A DNA stretch of 64,000 nucleotides from Clostridia bacterium (GTDB taxonomy: Bacteria; Bacillota; Clostridia; UBA1381): NCBI GenBank assembly GCA_017621875.1, contig JAGASE010000020.1, forward strand, positions 276,365 through 340,364, in the 5' to 3' direction. This document shows positions 20,014-28,295 of the stretch, one piece after another. The translations under genes and the position numbers were made by a program. Every line of letters starts with the position of its first letter. Position 1 is the first letter of the stretch. The notes beneath the pieces were generated by a model. It had not been told where the DNA came from. It saw only the letters and a program-made list of their open reading frames with translations, and ran no database searches.

Positions 20014-20043
20014 ATTATATCACAACCATCAAAATTATGTCAA
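20014..20043 (-). promoter_or_regulatory. promoter of the dGTPase-like gene
   Basis: On the minus strand, TTGACA (20043-20038), an 18-nt spacer and TATAAT (20019-20014), about 35 nt before the start codon at 19980. The rest of the 230-nt gap to the next gene is AT-rich, with no other clear signal. Confidence 0.7.
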
Positions 20044-20210
20044 TCGGTACATAATAAATTCCAAAGGTTTATATATTCCAAATCTATCCTCACATATTTT
20101 ATTCTCTTTATTTTTGTTTACAAAAAGATATGTTTATGATAAAAAAATACATTCAAAAATCTCTTCTTATATTATAATATATAAATAACTAAAAAAATAG
20201 AGGTGACCCA

Positions 20211-21197
20211 ATGAAAAAATTTGCTATCATCGGCTTCGGCGGCTTAGGAAAGTTGCATTTTATAAATCTGTTAAAAATTCAGGAAAAACGCGGCGACATC
20301 GCACTCACTGCAATCTGTAATTCCGACCTTTCAGCAATAACAAAGACAACGCAGCTCAATATTGCGTCTGCATCCTTGGACGATATTGACTTTTCGGTCT
20401 ATAATCTTTATACTGATTACAAGGAAATGATAGACAAGGAGCAGCTTGATTTTGTGTTTGTGACGCTCCCGAGCCATCTTCACGCAGAAGTTTGTGTTTA
20501 CTGTCTGGAGCATGGTCTTGACGTTTACACCGAAAAGCCTATGGCAATAACTCTAAAGCAGTGCGAAAGCATGATTGCAGCTGCCGAGAAAAACAATAAA
20601 AAGCTCATGGTGGGACAATGCCTGAGATTTTCTGAGGAATATATCTACATAAAAGAGCTTATAGAAAACAACACATACGGAAAGGTTGTAAAGGCAGAAT
20701 TTTCAAGAAAATCGCCAATTCCGGGCTGGTCGTTTGAAAACTGGATGCTGGACGAACAAAAGAGCGGCGGCTGCATTGTAGATATGCATATTCACGATGT
20801 AGACGTTATGGTGTGGCTCTTTGGCACGCCGCGTGATTTCAGCGTTTTATGCTCACATAACATGGCATCGTATGAAAGTGCTTTTGCTCTTTACGAATAC
20901 GACGGCTTCGGCGTATCAATAATCGGCGATTGGGGTATACCCTCCTCCTATAAGTTCAAATCCTATTACGCCGTTACATTTGAAAACGCATATGTAGAAT
21001 GTATCAATGGCTGCGTCACACTTTATACAAACGAAGAAAAAAAGGAAATCACCTTCTCCGGCGAGAATTATTTATACCGAGAGGAAGTTGAATTTTTGGA
21101 AGGCGTTGTGGACGGAAAGCCGTTTAAAACCGCAGATATTTACTCGGTATATGAAACGATGAAGTTGATTTTTGCAGAAAAGGAAAAAAGGAGATAG
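20211..21197 (+). CDS. Gfo/Idh/MocA family oxidoreductase
   Basis: A 328-aa NAD(P)-dependent dehydrogenase. The N-terminal Rossmann fold has IIGFGGLGKLH in place of the classic GxGxxG. The family EKP motif follows (DVYTEKPMAITLKQCE, about residues 104-119), and the catalytic-domain segment SGGCIVDMHIHDVDVMVWLFG carries the conserved Asp and His. It would oxidise or reduce a cyclic polyol or sugar. The gene is 4 nt upstream of a sugar isomerase/epimerase gene, a common catabolic pairing for inositols or rare sugars. Preceded by GAGGTGA; an AT-rich region with TATAAT-like sequence lies near 20172. Confidence 0.88.
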   Translation: MKKFAIIGFGGLGKLHFINLLKIQEKRGDIALTAICNSDLSAITKTTQLNIASASLDDIDFSVYNLYTDYKEMIDKEQLDFVFVTLPSHLHAEVCVYCLEHGLDVYTEKPMAITLKQCESMIAAAEKNNKKLMVGQCLRFSEEYIYIKELIENNTYGKVVKAEFSRKSPIPGWSFENWMLDEQKSGGCIVDMHIHDVDVMVWLFGTPRDFSVLCSHNMASYESAFALYEYDGFGVSIIGDWGIPSSYKFKSYYAVTFENAYVECINGCVTLYTNEEKKEITFSGENYLYREEVEFLEGVVDGKPFKTADIYSVYETMKLIFAEKEKRR

Positions 21198-21201
21198 AAT
21201 A

Positions 21202-22029
21202 ATGTTATACGGAGTTTTTTTCGGACAATTATATTTTGCCAAAAGCAAAGGCGAGCTAAAAACACTGGCGGAAGGCTTTGAGCGTATCGTTCCAAAGGGT
21301 ATATCCTATGTAGATATAGATTCGTCACTGTTTGATAAAATCGATATTGAGGAATACCTTGCACTTTTGAAGGGGTATAATCTCAAAACGCAGTCACTTT
21401 TCAGCCTTTTTGACTTTAATTTCGATGACAAGAGTGCTCTTGCGTCCTTTAAAGAAGACGCAAAAAGGCAGCTCGAAATGTGTGCAAAAATCGGTACCTC
21501 TATGTTTATGCCGGTTCCTGTTGTATCAAAGGTTAATAGCCCAAACGAGAGAACAGATGCCCGAAACGCATTAATCGATTACCTTGGCTACACAGTCGAA
21601 AAATCGCAGGAGTACGGCGTAACAACCATGATTGAAAATTACTCAAACAACAGCTGTCCGTTTTCATACATTGACGATATTAAGTATATACTCGCTCAAG
21701 TGCCTGATTTAAAATATGCACTTGATACAGGAAACTTTTACTTCTGCGATGATGATGCATTTGACGCGTACAGTCTTTTCCGCGAAAAGACTGTTCATGT
21801 GCATTTAAAGGATATTGCACCATCTTCCGGTGGAGCATTAACCATAAACGGAAAATGCTGCAACAGCCTACCTATCGGTGACGGTGATGTAAAAATCAAA
21901 GAGACATTACTTGCACTGCAAAAGGACGGCTACACCGGCGGTTTAACTATTGAGATAAACGATGAGAACGATTCTGTTCCAAAAATCGAAAAATCTGTTG
22001 ACTATATAAAAAGTATTCTCGAAAACTAA
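21202..22029 (+). CDS. sugar phosphate isomerase/epimerase (xylose isomerase-like TIM barrel)
   Basis: A 275-aa protein from MLYGVFFGQ, where AAAGGAG lies about 9 nt upstream; the open frame starts earlier inside the upstream gene. AP-endonuclease-2/xylose-isomerase-like features are visible: TTMIENYSNN (metal-binding Glu), YALDTGNFYFCDD, VHVHLKDIA, and LTIEINDEND near the C-terminus. It likely isomerises or epimerises a keto-sugar or keto-inositol made by the coupled Gfo/Idh/MocA enzyme. A terminator follows immediately. Confidence 0.83.
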   Translation: MLYGVFFGQLYFAKSKGELKTLAEGFERIVPKGISYVDIDSSLFDKIDIEEYLALLKGYNLKTQSLFSLFDFNFDDKSALASFKEDAKRQLEMCAKIGTSMFMPVPVVSKVNSPNERTDARNALIDYLGYTVEKSQEYGVTTMIENYSNNSCPFSYIDDIKYILAQVPDLKYALDTGNFYFCDDDAFDAYSLFREKTVHVHLKDIAPSSGGALTINGKCCNSLPIGDGDVKIKETLLALQKDGYTGGLTIEINDENDSVPKIEKSVDYIKSILEN

Positions 22030-22035
22030 AAAAAC

Positions 22036-22068
22036 AAGTCCTTGCAAAAGCAGGGACTTATTTTTTAT
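22036..22068 (+). terminator. rho-independent terminator of the oxidoreductase/isomerase pair
   Basis: AAGTCCTTGC, loop AAAA, GCAGGGACTT, then ATTTTTT. It overlaps the last codons of the convergent trmB gene. Confidence 0.85.
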
Positions 22069-22721
22069 CTGTTATCCTCCCAACCAATATACGCAGCACA
22101 TACACGATAAATCGGCATACCCTGCTCGGAAAATTTTGTTTCGTATTCGGTCATTACATTGTCCTCTATTCCCGAATTATGTAAATCAAAGGTAATATCT
22201 GACATTTTAAAATTTTCCTCCGCAAAAGAATTTAACGAAAACTCAAACAGCTTTTGGTTATCGGTCTTAAAGCACACCATATCGCCGTTTTCGAGAATTT
22301 GCTTATATATATCAAGAAAATTCTTATGCGTAAGACGGCGTTTAGCCTGACGGCTCTTTTTCCAAGGGTCAGAGAAATTCAAGTAAATCCTTCTCGCCTC
22401 ACCCTTTTCAAAATATTCGGTCAGTCTTGCAGCGTCGGCTATGATAAACCGCAGATTGGATAGTCCAAAGGGCTGTGCCTTTTCCATTGCAAGCACCATA
22501 ACGTCCCTCACAACCTCAATCGCCACAAAGTTTATATCAGGATATTTTTCCGCCATCTCGCAAATAAATTTTCCCTTGCCGCAGCCTATCTCAATATGTA
22601 TCGGATTATCATTTGCAAATTCCTCATGCCAACGGCCTTTGACAGTCTCCGGCTCACGAATCCACAGCTCTCCGCTTTTTTCAAGTCTTACCTCACAATT
22701 TTTCTTTTTACGCATACGCAT
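22065..22721 (-). CDS. trmB: tRNA (guanine-N7-)-methyltransferase
   Basis: A 218-aa SAM-dependent methyltransferase that makes m7G46 in tRNA. The SAM motif EIGCGKGKFICEMA is at about residues 45-58. The TrmB hallmarks LNFSDPWKKSRQAKRRLTH (about 113-131) and a C-terminal TEYETKF follow. Length and motif order are normal for the family. RBS AGGAGG lies about 9 nt upstream. It is downstream of upp, separated by a terminator, so it probably has its own promoter in the gap near 22725-22800, although none is obvious. Confidence 0.95.
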   Translation of the reverse strand: MRMRKKKNCEVRLEKSGELWIREPETVKGRWHEEFANDNPIHIEIGCGKGKFICEMAEKYPDINFVAIEVVRDVMVLAMEKAQPFGLSNLRFIIADAARLTEYFEKGEARRIYLNFSDPWKKSRQAKRRLTHKNFLDIYKQILENGDMVCFKTDNQKLFEFSLNSFAEENFKMSDITFDLHNSGIEDNVMTEYETKFSEQGMPIYRVCAAYIGWEDNR

Positions 22722-22810
22722 AAAGCAAAATCCTCCTGTTATTTGTCAGAACGTTCCGCCGCAATCAAAGCTTGCAGCTAAATATCTCTCATTCTCGCTT
22801 CATTCCACAA

Positions 22811-22839
22811 GAAAACGGCGAACCGCAAAGGCTCGCCGT
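22811..22839 (-). terminator. terminator of upp
   Basis: On the minus strand, ACGGCGA (22839-22833) pairs with TCGCCGT (22821-22815), followed by TTTTCTTG. It lies 6 nt after the upp stop codon. Confidence 0.8.
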
Positions 22840-22844
22840 AACTA

Positions 22845-23474
22845 TCAAAGGGTTCCGAACAATCTGTCCCCTGCATCGCCCAAGCCCGGGACGATATATC
22901 CGTTTTCGTTAAGCTTTTCATCGACCGCTCCGCAATATATATCAACATCGGGATGAGCCTTTCGTAAAGCTTCAATTCCCTGCGGTGCAGCAATAATACA
23001 TACAAATTTAATACGTACCGCTCCACGCTTTTTAATCATCGTAATCGCATCAATAGCACTTCCGCCCGTTGCAAGCATCGGGTCAAGCACCAGCACCTGA
23101 CGCTCGGCTATATCGGTAGGCATCTTGCAGTAATACTCAACCGGCTCTAAGGTTTCTTCATTTCTGTAAAGACCGATATGACCGATTTTGGCAGCCGGTA
23201 TAAGGTCCATAAGTGCGTCCACCATACCGAGACCTGCTCTTAAAATAGGAACAAGTGCAACCTTACGCTTAGTTCTTCTTCCAACCATTTTGGTTATAGG
23301 AGTTTCAAGCTCAAATTCCTCAAGCTCCAAATCCTTTGTAGCCTCATAGCCCAAAAGCAAGCCTATTTCATGAGCACATTCACGAAAATCCTTAACCGAG
23401 GTATTTTTATCACGCATAATCGACAGCTTGTGCTGAATAAGCGGATGATTCATTACAAATACTTTTTCGTCCAT
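22845..23474 (-). CDS. upp: uracil phosphoribosyltransferase
   Basis: A 209-aa enzyme that converts uracil and PRPP to UMP in pyrimidine salvage. Visible signatures are [20 protein letters not shown], the PRPP-binding loop [12 protein letters not shown], and the C-terminal uracil-binding segment [17 protein letters not shown], all in standard places. RBS AAAGGA precedes the ATG, and a promoter lies about 40 nt upstream. Monocistronic. Confidence 0.97.
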   Translation of the reverse strand: MDEKVFVMNHPLIQHKLSIMRDKNTSVKDFRECAHEIGLLLGYEATKDLELEEFELETPITKMVGRRTKRKVALVPILRAGLGMVDALMDLIPAAKIGHIGLYRNEETLEPVEYYCKMPTDIAERQVLVLDPMLATGGSAIDAITMIKKRGAVRIKFVCIIAAPQGIEALRKAHPDVDIYCGAVDEKLNENGYIVPGLGDAGDRLFGTL

Positions 23475-23514
23475 ATTTATGTAGTCCTTTCTCTACTAAA
23501 CTTCACTAAACATG

Positions 23515-23543
23515 ATTATATAACAAAAATAAGAGTTTGTCCA
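23515..23543 (-). promoter_or_regulatory. promoter of upp
   Basis: On the minus strand, TGGACA (23543-23538), a 17-nt spacer and TATAAT (23520-23515). Confidence 0.7.
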
Positions 23544-23570
23544 CAGCTTTTTTCAATATTCTGATAAAAA

Positions 23571-23978
23571 CTAAAAGGATTTTTCCATTTCGTCAAGAAT
23601 TTTTGTATCAAAATTAAGAAGCTCTCGTGCCTGTTTGGCGTTGCACCAGCGATATTCTGCCACTTCCTCCTTTTGAAGCCTGACTTTCACATCATTTCTC
23701 GGCGTTGCAAGAAAATAAACCACATCTTTATTAACTCCGCTCTTAGGGCTGTAATTGGAAACAACACGCTTGTGTCCGCAAAACACCACCAAAAGTCCCG
23801 TTTCTTCAAAAATTTCGCGGGCGGCGGTTTCATACTCGGTTTCTCCGTCTTCAACGTGTCCTTTCGGAAAGCCCCAATGCCCCATTGCATTTCCTTTTTT
23901 ATTGAGCAGCAAAAAATATTCACGTCCGCCGTCACGGTTTCGGAAAATGACTGCTCCACAGGATTTTTCATAAATCAT
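23571..23978 (-). CDS. Nudix hydrolase (diadenosine tetraphosphatase-like)
   Basis: A 135-aa protein. The Nudix box is complete: GHVEDGETEYETAAREIFEE followed by TGL (residues ~40-62), preceded by WGFPKG as in asymmetrical Ap4A hydrolases and dATP pyrophosphohydrolases. It likely cleaves dinucleoside polyphosphates or damaged nucleotides. Its start overlaps the stop of the upstream HAD gene by 4 nt (ATGA), so the two are coupled in an operon that begins with the C39-like protein gene. Confidence 0.92.
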   Translation of the reverse strand: MIYEKSCGAVIFRNRDGGREYFLLLNKKGNAMGHWGFPKGHVEDGETEYETAAREIFEETGLLVVFCGHKRVVSNYSPKSGVNKDVVYFLATPRNDVKVRLQKEEVAEYRWCNAKQARELLNFDTKILDEMEKSF

Positions 23979-24541
23979 ATTATCAATTCCTTTACATTAT
24001 CTCCCTTAACAATATATACATTCTTTGCAAGGTCAAACATCGGCTTATCATTCATTGAATCAGTATAAAATCCGTCAATTTGTGCATCGGGAAAATGCGA
24101 CCTGAAAATTTCCGCCTTATTACCTCTGAAGCACAGCCTTATCACCTTGCCGCTTTTTATATCCACCTCTGAGGCTATAACATGTCTTATTCCGAGCCTT
24201 TTGCACATTTCCTCTATCAAAAAGCTGCAGCTGGCAGATAAAATAACATCGTCTTCCTTTTGATTTTTAAGATAAAATTTCTTTATCTTTTTTTGGTTTT
24301 TATCCCAAAACTGCCGCACTGCTCCGTCAAGATTAAGTCCCGGCAGAATTTTTTCAGCATAACGCTCTGCCGTTTCCAAAAGCTCGGCTGTACTTATTCT
24401 GCACGCCTTATATCGTATAAGCATCTGCAGCATTTTTGGCATTATCGAAATCAGCCGTGGATTTTTCTTTAATATAAAAAAGTAGAAGTCCACAACACTC
24501 TCGCCGTCATAAATCGTATTGTCGAAATCATAAACGTTCAT
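23975..24541 (-). CDS. HAD-superfamily phosphatase (HAD-IB, PSP-like)
   Basis: A 188-aa protein starting MNVYDFDNTIYDGESVVDFY; the DFDNT motif I carries the nucleophile Asp and the acid/base Asp. Motif II is VILSASCSFLIEEM, and motif IV is GFYTDSMNDKPMFDLA with the metal-binding Asp pair. The cap is helical, as in the phosphoserine-phosphatase-like group. The substrate is unknown. The start codon lies inside the 3' end of the C39-like gene (14-nt overlap), and the stop overlaps the Nudix start. Confidence 0.88.
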   Translation of the reverse strand: MNVYDFDNTIYDGESVVDFYFFILKKNPRLISIMPKMLQMLIRYKACRISTAELLETAERYAEKILPGLNLDGAVRQFWDKNQKKIKKFYLKNQKEDDVILSASCSFLIEEMCKRLGIRHVIASEVDIKSGKVIRLCFRGNKAEIFRSHFPDAQIDGFYTDSMNDKPMFDLAKNVYIVKGDNVKELII

Positions 24542-25631
24542 CTTCCACCTCGACAGCCTGTATATATGAAATATCCGACAGCTTAAAATTTTTCAGACAG
24601 GTTTCTTCAAAAGGAACATGCTCGCCGTTTTTCATTCCGGGGTCATTAAAGTATATATTTTCCTCATCATAGCAAACGGCAACCATGGAATGAGGATAAC
24701 CCTCATATCTTACAATAACACCGCTTGGAAAATTATCCAAAGCCTCGCAGATTGCCTCTCTCGCCTCTTCGTCTGAGGTTACTAAAACGGCTGTTTCCCC
24801 TTTATTTTTGGTATTAAAGCCCGCATAATACGGCGAATTATCTGAAAGTGCCGGAACAAGCTTTAAACCAAATTCAGCCGCCAGCGTCTCATGACCTGCC
24901 ATAAAGTTTCCGCTGTAGCCCTTATCTATATTATACTGTGCAATATCAAGCGGAGTTATAACACTTTTTGTTGCGTTTGAAAAAAGCATAGCGTATGAGC
25001 ATACCCAACAATAACCTCTGCCGCTTCCCTCAAGCTCAAGCTCGGGCTGCGACTGATAAAAATGCACAAAATCATATTCTCCCGAGCCGGTAGAAATAAC
25101 CTTTGGCTCATCAGTACCGTTTTCCTCCGCTGTCTCATCTTCTTCCCTTAGGTTTTCCTCCGTTTCTTTCTCCGTAAGCTCTTCCGATTTCTCACGGCTA
25201 GCTTCCTTCTTTTCCGATTCAATAGTCACAGTCTTCGTTTCACCGTCATAGTCGATTTTCTCACCAAACGGCTCTACGAGATTTCTCACCGGAACAAATG
25301 TATAATCGTTATGTATAACCATAGGCACGTCCATGGTCTCTTCCTGCTCATTTATGACTATTTTTTCAGAATCCTGAGTGAATATCAGGGTTGTTTCCTT
25401 ATCCGAAAGAATAACACTTCCGTTTTCGCCCGAAAAATCAATGTCAAGTCCCATAGCCACAGCAATCGGACGCAGCTGAACCAATGTTTTGTCATTTACA
25501 ATTATGGGCTTTTCACTAAAGCAAAGCTCCTCGCCGTTATATTTAATAACAATCTCGCTTTCGGCAAAGGCTGAATTAGTGCTTAATGCTGCAGCCAAAA
25601 TAGCTGCAAAGGCAAGTATTTTTTTCATCAA
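24528..25631 (-). CDS. secreted stalk-domain protein with C39-like papain-fold peptidase domain
   Basis: This 367-aa protein has a signal peptide (residues 1-23) and a copper-amine-oxidase-N-like stalk module (about 28-138, with LRPIAVAMGLDIDF and VPVRNLVEPFGEKIDYDG). A highly acidic linker (about 140-178) leads to a C39_2-type domain. The putative catalytic Cys is in GYCWVCSYAML, His in PHSMVAVCY and Asp in YFNDPG. It may process surface proteins or peptides. It is the first gene of a three-gene overlapping operon with HAD and Nudix enzymes, an odd pairing of exported and cytosolic functions. Confidence 0.8.
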   Translation of the reverse strand: MMKKILAFAAILAAALSTNSAFAESEIVIKYNGEELCFSEKPIIVNDKTLVQLRPIAVAMGLDIDFSGENGSVILSDKETTLIFTQDSEKIVINEQEETMDVPMVIHNDYTFVPVRNLVEPFGEKIDYDGETKTVTIESEKKEASREKSEELTEKETEENLREEDETAEENGTDEPKVISTGSGEYDFVHFYQSQPELELEGSGRGYCWVCSYAMLFSNATKSVITPLDIAQYNIDKGYSGNFMAGHETLAAEFGLKLVPALSDNSPYYAGFNTKNKGETAVLVTSDEEAREAICEALDNFPSGVIVRYEGYPHSMVAVCYDEENIYFNDPGMKNGEHVPFEETCLKNFKLSDISYIQAVEVEDERL

Positions 25632-25764
25632 ACAGACACCTTTCCTAATTATAATACTTTTTCATTTTACCACACTTTACGTCAAAATTCTACATATTTT
25701 ATCTTACAATTTGGTAACAAATATGACTTTTTTGAAAATTATCGCAAAAAGTTTAAAAAAGACC

Positions 25765-25793
25765 TTGTAAAATTTTTAATTAAATGGTATAAT
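25765..25793 (+). promoter_or_regulatory. promoter of secG
   Basis: TTGTAA (25765-25770), a 17-nt spacer and a perfect TATAAT (25788-25793). RBS AGGAGG is at about 25817. Confidence 0.75.
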
Positions 25794-25830
25794 GTATCAG
25801 AGATATAATTAAAATAGGAGGTTACTGCAG

Positions 25831-26073
25831 ATGAATACAGCATTTTTGGTTTTGCATATCATCGTAACTGTTGCTTTGATAGCTGTTGTATTGTTACAGG
25901 AGGGTAAAGATCCGGGTATGAAGGGTATCGCAGGTTCATCACCTGATGGCGGAGATTCTTTCTTCAGCAGAAATTCAGGTAGAACAAAAGCTTCAATGCT
26001 CTCAAAATTGACTACGGTTTTAGCAATACTTTTCTTGATTACAACTGTTGTTCTTTGCATATTAAACGCATAA
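25831..26073 (+). CDS. secG: preprotein translocase subunit SecG
   Basis: An 80-aa membrane protein with two transmembrane helices (about 4-22 and 56-78). The loop is characteristic: LLQEGKDPGMKGIAGSSPDG, with FFSRNSGRTKASMLSKLT before the second helix. It is the auxiliary subunit of the SecYEG channel. Monocistronic between its own promoter and terminator; in many Firmicutes rnr and smpB follow, which is not the case here. Confidence 0.95.
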   Translation: MNTAFLVLHIIVTVALIAVVLLQEGKDPGMKGIAGSSPDGGDSFFSRNSGRTKASMLSKLTTVLAILFLITTVVLCILNA

Positions 26074-26088
26074 AACTACGATTACTTG

Positions 26089-26116
26089 GCGGTACGGCTT
26101 TTGCTGTACCGTTTTT
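26089..26116 (+). terminator. terminator of secG
   Basis: GGTACGGC, loop TTTT, GCTGTACC, then GTTTTTG. Confidence 0.85.
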
Positions 26117-26147
26117 GTATTAATCGCATTAGCTTAAGGAGTACATT

Positions 26148-26900
26148 ATGGAAATCAAACCTTTTGAAATAAAATCACAGCTTATTAACACCTACAAGTA
26201 CAGAATTGAAATGCATGCACATACCAATCCTGTAAGTCCCTGCGGCGAGGCGTCCCCCGCCCGGCTTGTTAAAATTTACGCAGAGCTGGGTTATGACGCA
26301 GTCTGCATAACAAATCATTTCTTTAAAGGACTTTTTGACAACGAGCCGATTTATCAGAATCTGTCTAAGGAAGAAAAAATTGACCGCTATATTGCAGATT
26401 ACGAAGAAGCAAAGCTTGCCGGAAAAGAGCTTGGAATCACCGTTATTTTGGGAGCAGAGCTGCGGTTTATCGAAAACAACAACGATTATCTGATTTTCGG
26501 CGTAGATAAGGACATACTTCTTTCAATATATGATTATCTTGACAATACTGCCGAATATTTTCGCCGAAACAAAAAGTTACCTGAGAGCATATTTATACAA
26601 GCACACCCGTTCAGAGACGGCTGCACGTTACTGGACCCAACTCTTTTGGACGGCATTGAGACATTTAATTCACATATTTTTCATAACTCAAAAATTCCTT
26701 TAGCCGTGAAGGCGGCAAAGCAGAATAATGTCGATATAACCATTGCCGGCAGTGACTTTCACCATCCCAATACCGGCAACGAGGGTGCTGCAGCTCTCAG
26801 AACAAAGGCTCTGCCTAAGGATTCGTTTGAGCTGACTAAAATATTAAAAAATCGCGACTATATCTTAGAAATCGGAGAAAATGCCATTGTTCTTCCGTAA
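26148..26900 (+). CDS. PHP-domain metal-dependent phosphoesterase
   Basis: A 250-aa protein of the polymerase-and-histidinol-phosphatase fold. The first metal motif is EMHAHTNPVSPCGEAS, then VCITNHFF, VILGAELRF, IFIQAHPFRD and TIAGSDFHHP, so all the usual His/Asp/Glu metal ligands are present. It likely hydrolyses a small phosphoester. The substrate is unknown; the genome segment also has a separate PHP histidinol phosphatase in the his operon, so it need not serve that step. RBS AAGGAG. Confidence 0.85.
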   Translation: MEIKPFEIKSQLINTYKYRIEMHAHTNPVSPCGEASPARLVKIYAELGYDAVCITNHFFKGLFDNEPIYQNLSKEEKIDRYIADYEEAKLAGKELGITVILGAELRFIENNNDYLIFGVDKDILLSIYDYLDNTAEYFRRNKKLPESIFIQAHPFRDGCTLLDPTLLDGIETFNSHIFHNSKIPLAVKAAKQNNVDITIAGSDFHHPNTGNEGAAALRTKALPKDSFELTKILKNRDYILEIGENAIVLP

Positions 26901-26962
26901 AATACTGCAATAAAAAGCATGCAGCCTGCATGTCGAATAATTTGTTTAAGGAGTGACATTTT

Positions 26963-27883
26963 ATGAATATATTACATATGAAATATGCAGTCGAAGTAGC
27001 ACGTGCGGGTTCTTTAAGCAAAGCCTCTGAAATACTGCTTATTGCTCAGCCCAATATCAGCCGCTCTATAAAGGAGCTTGAGGCAGACCTCGGAATTACA
27101 ATATTCGACCGCAGTGCTAAGGGAATGTCTTTAACTCCGCAAGGCGAAGAATTTATAAATTATGCCAAAGGAATACTAAAGCAAATTGAGCATGTTGAAA
27201 AGCTATACAAAAACGATTCGCAAAAAAAGCAAAAGTTTTCTATATCTGTTCCGAGAGCCTGCTACATTTCCGAAGCATTTATACAGTTTTCAAAAATCAT
27301 TGGCAAGGATGCCGCTGAAATTTTTTATAAGGAAACCAATTCGCAAAGAACCATAAATAATATTTTAACTCACGATTACAAGCTCGGAATTATCCGCTAT
27401 GCCGAAAACTATGATAAGTATTTTAAAGCAATGCTTGAAGAAAAAGATCTTTACTCGGAATTGGTTACGGAATTTTCATATTGTCTGATTATGAGTGCCG
27501 ACAATCCCTTAGCACAAGCAGAAAATATTAATTACGAGGACCTTTGCGAGTATATCGAGATTGCCCACGCGGACCCTTATGTACCCTCCCTGCCTCTGGC
27601 AAAGGTTGTAAAAGAAGAGCTTCCCGATAATATCGACCGCAGAATTTTTATTTTTGAAAGAGCGAGCCAATTTGATCTGCTTTCAGAAAATCCCGAAACT
27701 TTTATGTGGGTATCTCCTCCTCCAAAAAAAATTCTTGACAGATACAATCTGGTAATCAAAAATTGTATCGACAACAAAAAAATATACAAGGATGTTCTTA
27801 TATATAAAAAAGGATATAAGCTTTCCGACCTTGACAAAAGGTTTATTGACGAGCTTTTCAAAGCACGACAAATATATATGTAA
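26963..27883 (+). CDS. LysR-family transcriptional regulator
   Basis: A 306-aa protein with an N-terminal winged helix (residues 1-60: MNILHMKYAVEVARAGSLSK, then QPNISRSIKELEADLGITIF) and a periplasmic-binding-like effector domain (about 90-300). It lies 62 nt after the PHP-protein gene in the same direction, with its own AAGGAG, and ends at a hairpin at 27890. The target is unknown; the nearest downstream gene is adhE, 412 nt away, which already has a Rex operator. Confidence 0.92.
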   Translation: MNILHMKYAVEVARAGSLSKASEILLIAQPNISRSIKELEADLGITIFDRSAKGMSLTPQGEEFINYAKGILKQIEHVEKLYKNDSQKKQKFSISVPRACYISEAFIQFSKIIGKDAAEIFYKETNSQRTINNILTHDYKLGIIRYAENYDKYFKAMLEEKDLYSELVTEFSYCLIMSADNPLAQAENINYEDLCEYIEIAHADPYVPSLPLAKVVKEELPDNIDRRIFIFERASQFDLLSENPETFMWVSPPPKKILDRYNLVIKNCIDNKKIYKDVLIYKKGYKLSDLDKRFIDELFKARQIYM

Positions 27884-27889
27884 CCATTT

Positions 27890-28167
27890 CAGCCCGACTT
27901 TTGCAATCGGGCTCAGACTGTCGAAAAAGTCGCATAACCGCAGAAAACAAAAATTATTATCCCTGTTTGCATTTAGAATAGTAACTTTAATTTATTATAT
28001 TTTTTATGGAAAATGCAGTAAAACTCTGCTTTTTCTGTTTCAAAGCCCTACCGTACCCACGTACGCCTACGTGCTTTAAAACAAAAAATTCTGCTTCCTT
28101 TTTCGGCATCTGCAAGCGTGCCGATAAGTTTATCGACACGCTCCAGCCCGACTTTTGCAGTCGGGCT
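27890..28167. repeat. intergenic repeat-like element flanked by 24-nt direct copies of a hairpin
   Basis: The 24-mer CAGCCCGACTTTTGCA(A/G)TCGGGCT occurs at 27890-27913 and 28144-28167 with one mismatch. Each is a hairpin, and the second is followed by TTTTTG like a terminator. Between them lies about 230 nt with no credible gene but several small hairpins: GACTGTCGAAAAAGTC near 27916, ACGTACGCCTACGT near 28058, and a near-perfect 12-bp stem at 28115-28142 (AGCGTGCCGATAA paired to TTATCGACACGCT). It may be an inserted dispersed repeat that duplicated the LysR-gene terminator, or a non-coding RNA. Confidence 0.55.
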
Positions 28168-28254
28168 TTTTGTTTTCCGAAAATCAATTTTTTAGGTATA
28201 TCGATAAATATAACACTGATATAACATTTTAATAATTCCCAAACGCATAAATTT

Positions 28255-28272
28255 TTGTTAAAATATTAACAA
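28255..28272. promoter_or_regulatory. Rex-type operator upstream of adhE
   Basis: TTGTTAA-AATA-TTAACAA is a perfect 18-bp palindrome matching the consensus for the redox-sensing repressor Rex in clostridia. It lies 24 nt before the adhE start, so Rex released by NADH would derepress fermentation to ethanol. Confidence 0.85.
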
Positions 28273-28295
28273 AGTTAAAAATAGGAGGAAATATA

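Noticed and set aside
28006..28224. Open frame of 72 codons in the adhE upstream region
   Set aside because: It spans repeat-like hairpins, has no RBS, and a similar frame is open on the other strand; it looks like non-coding sequence.
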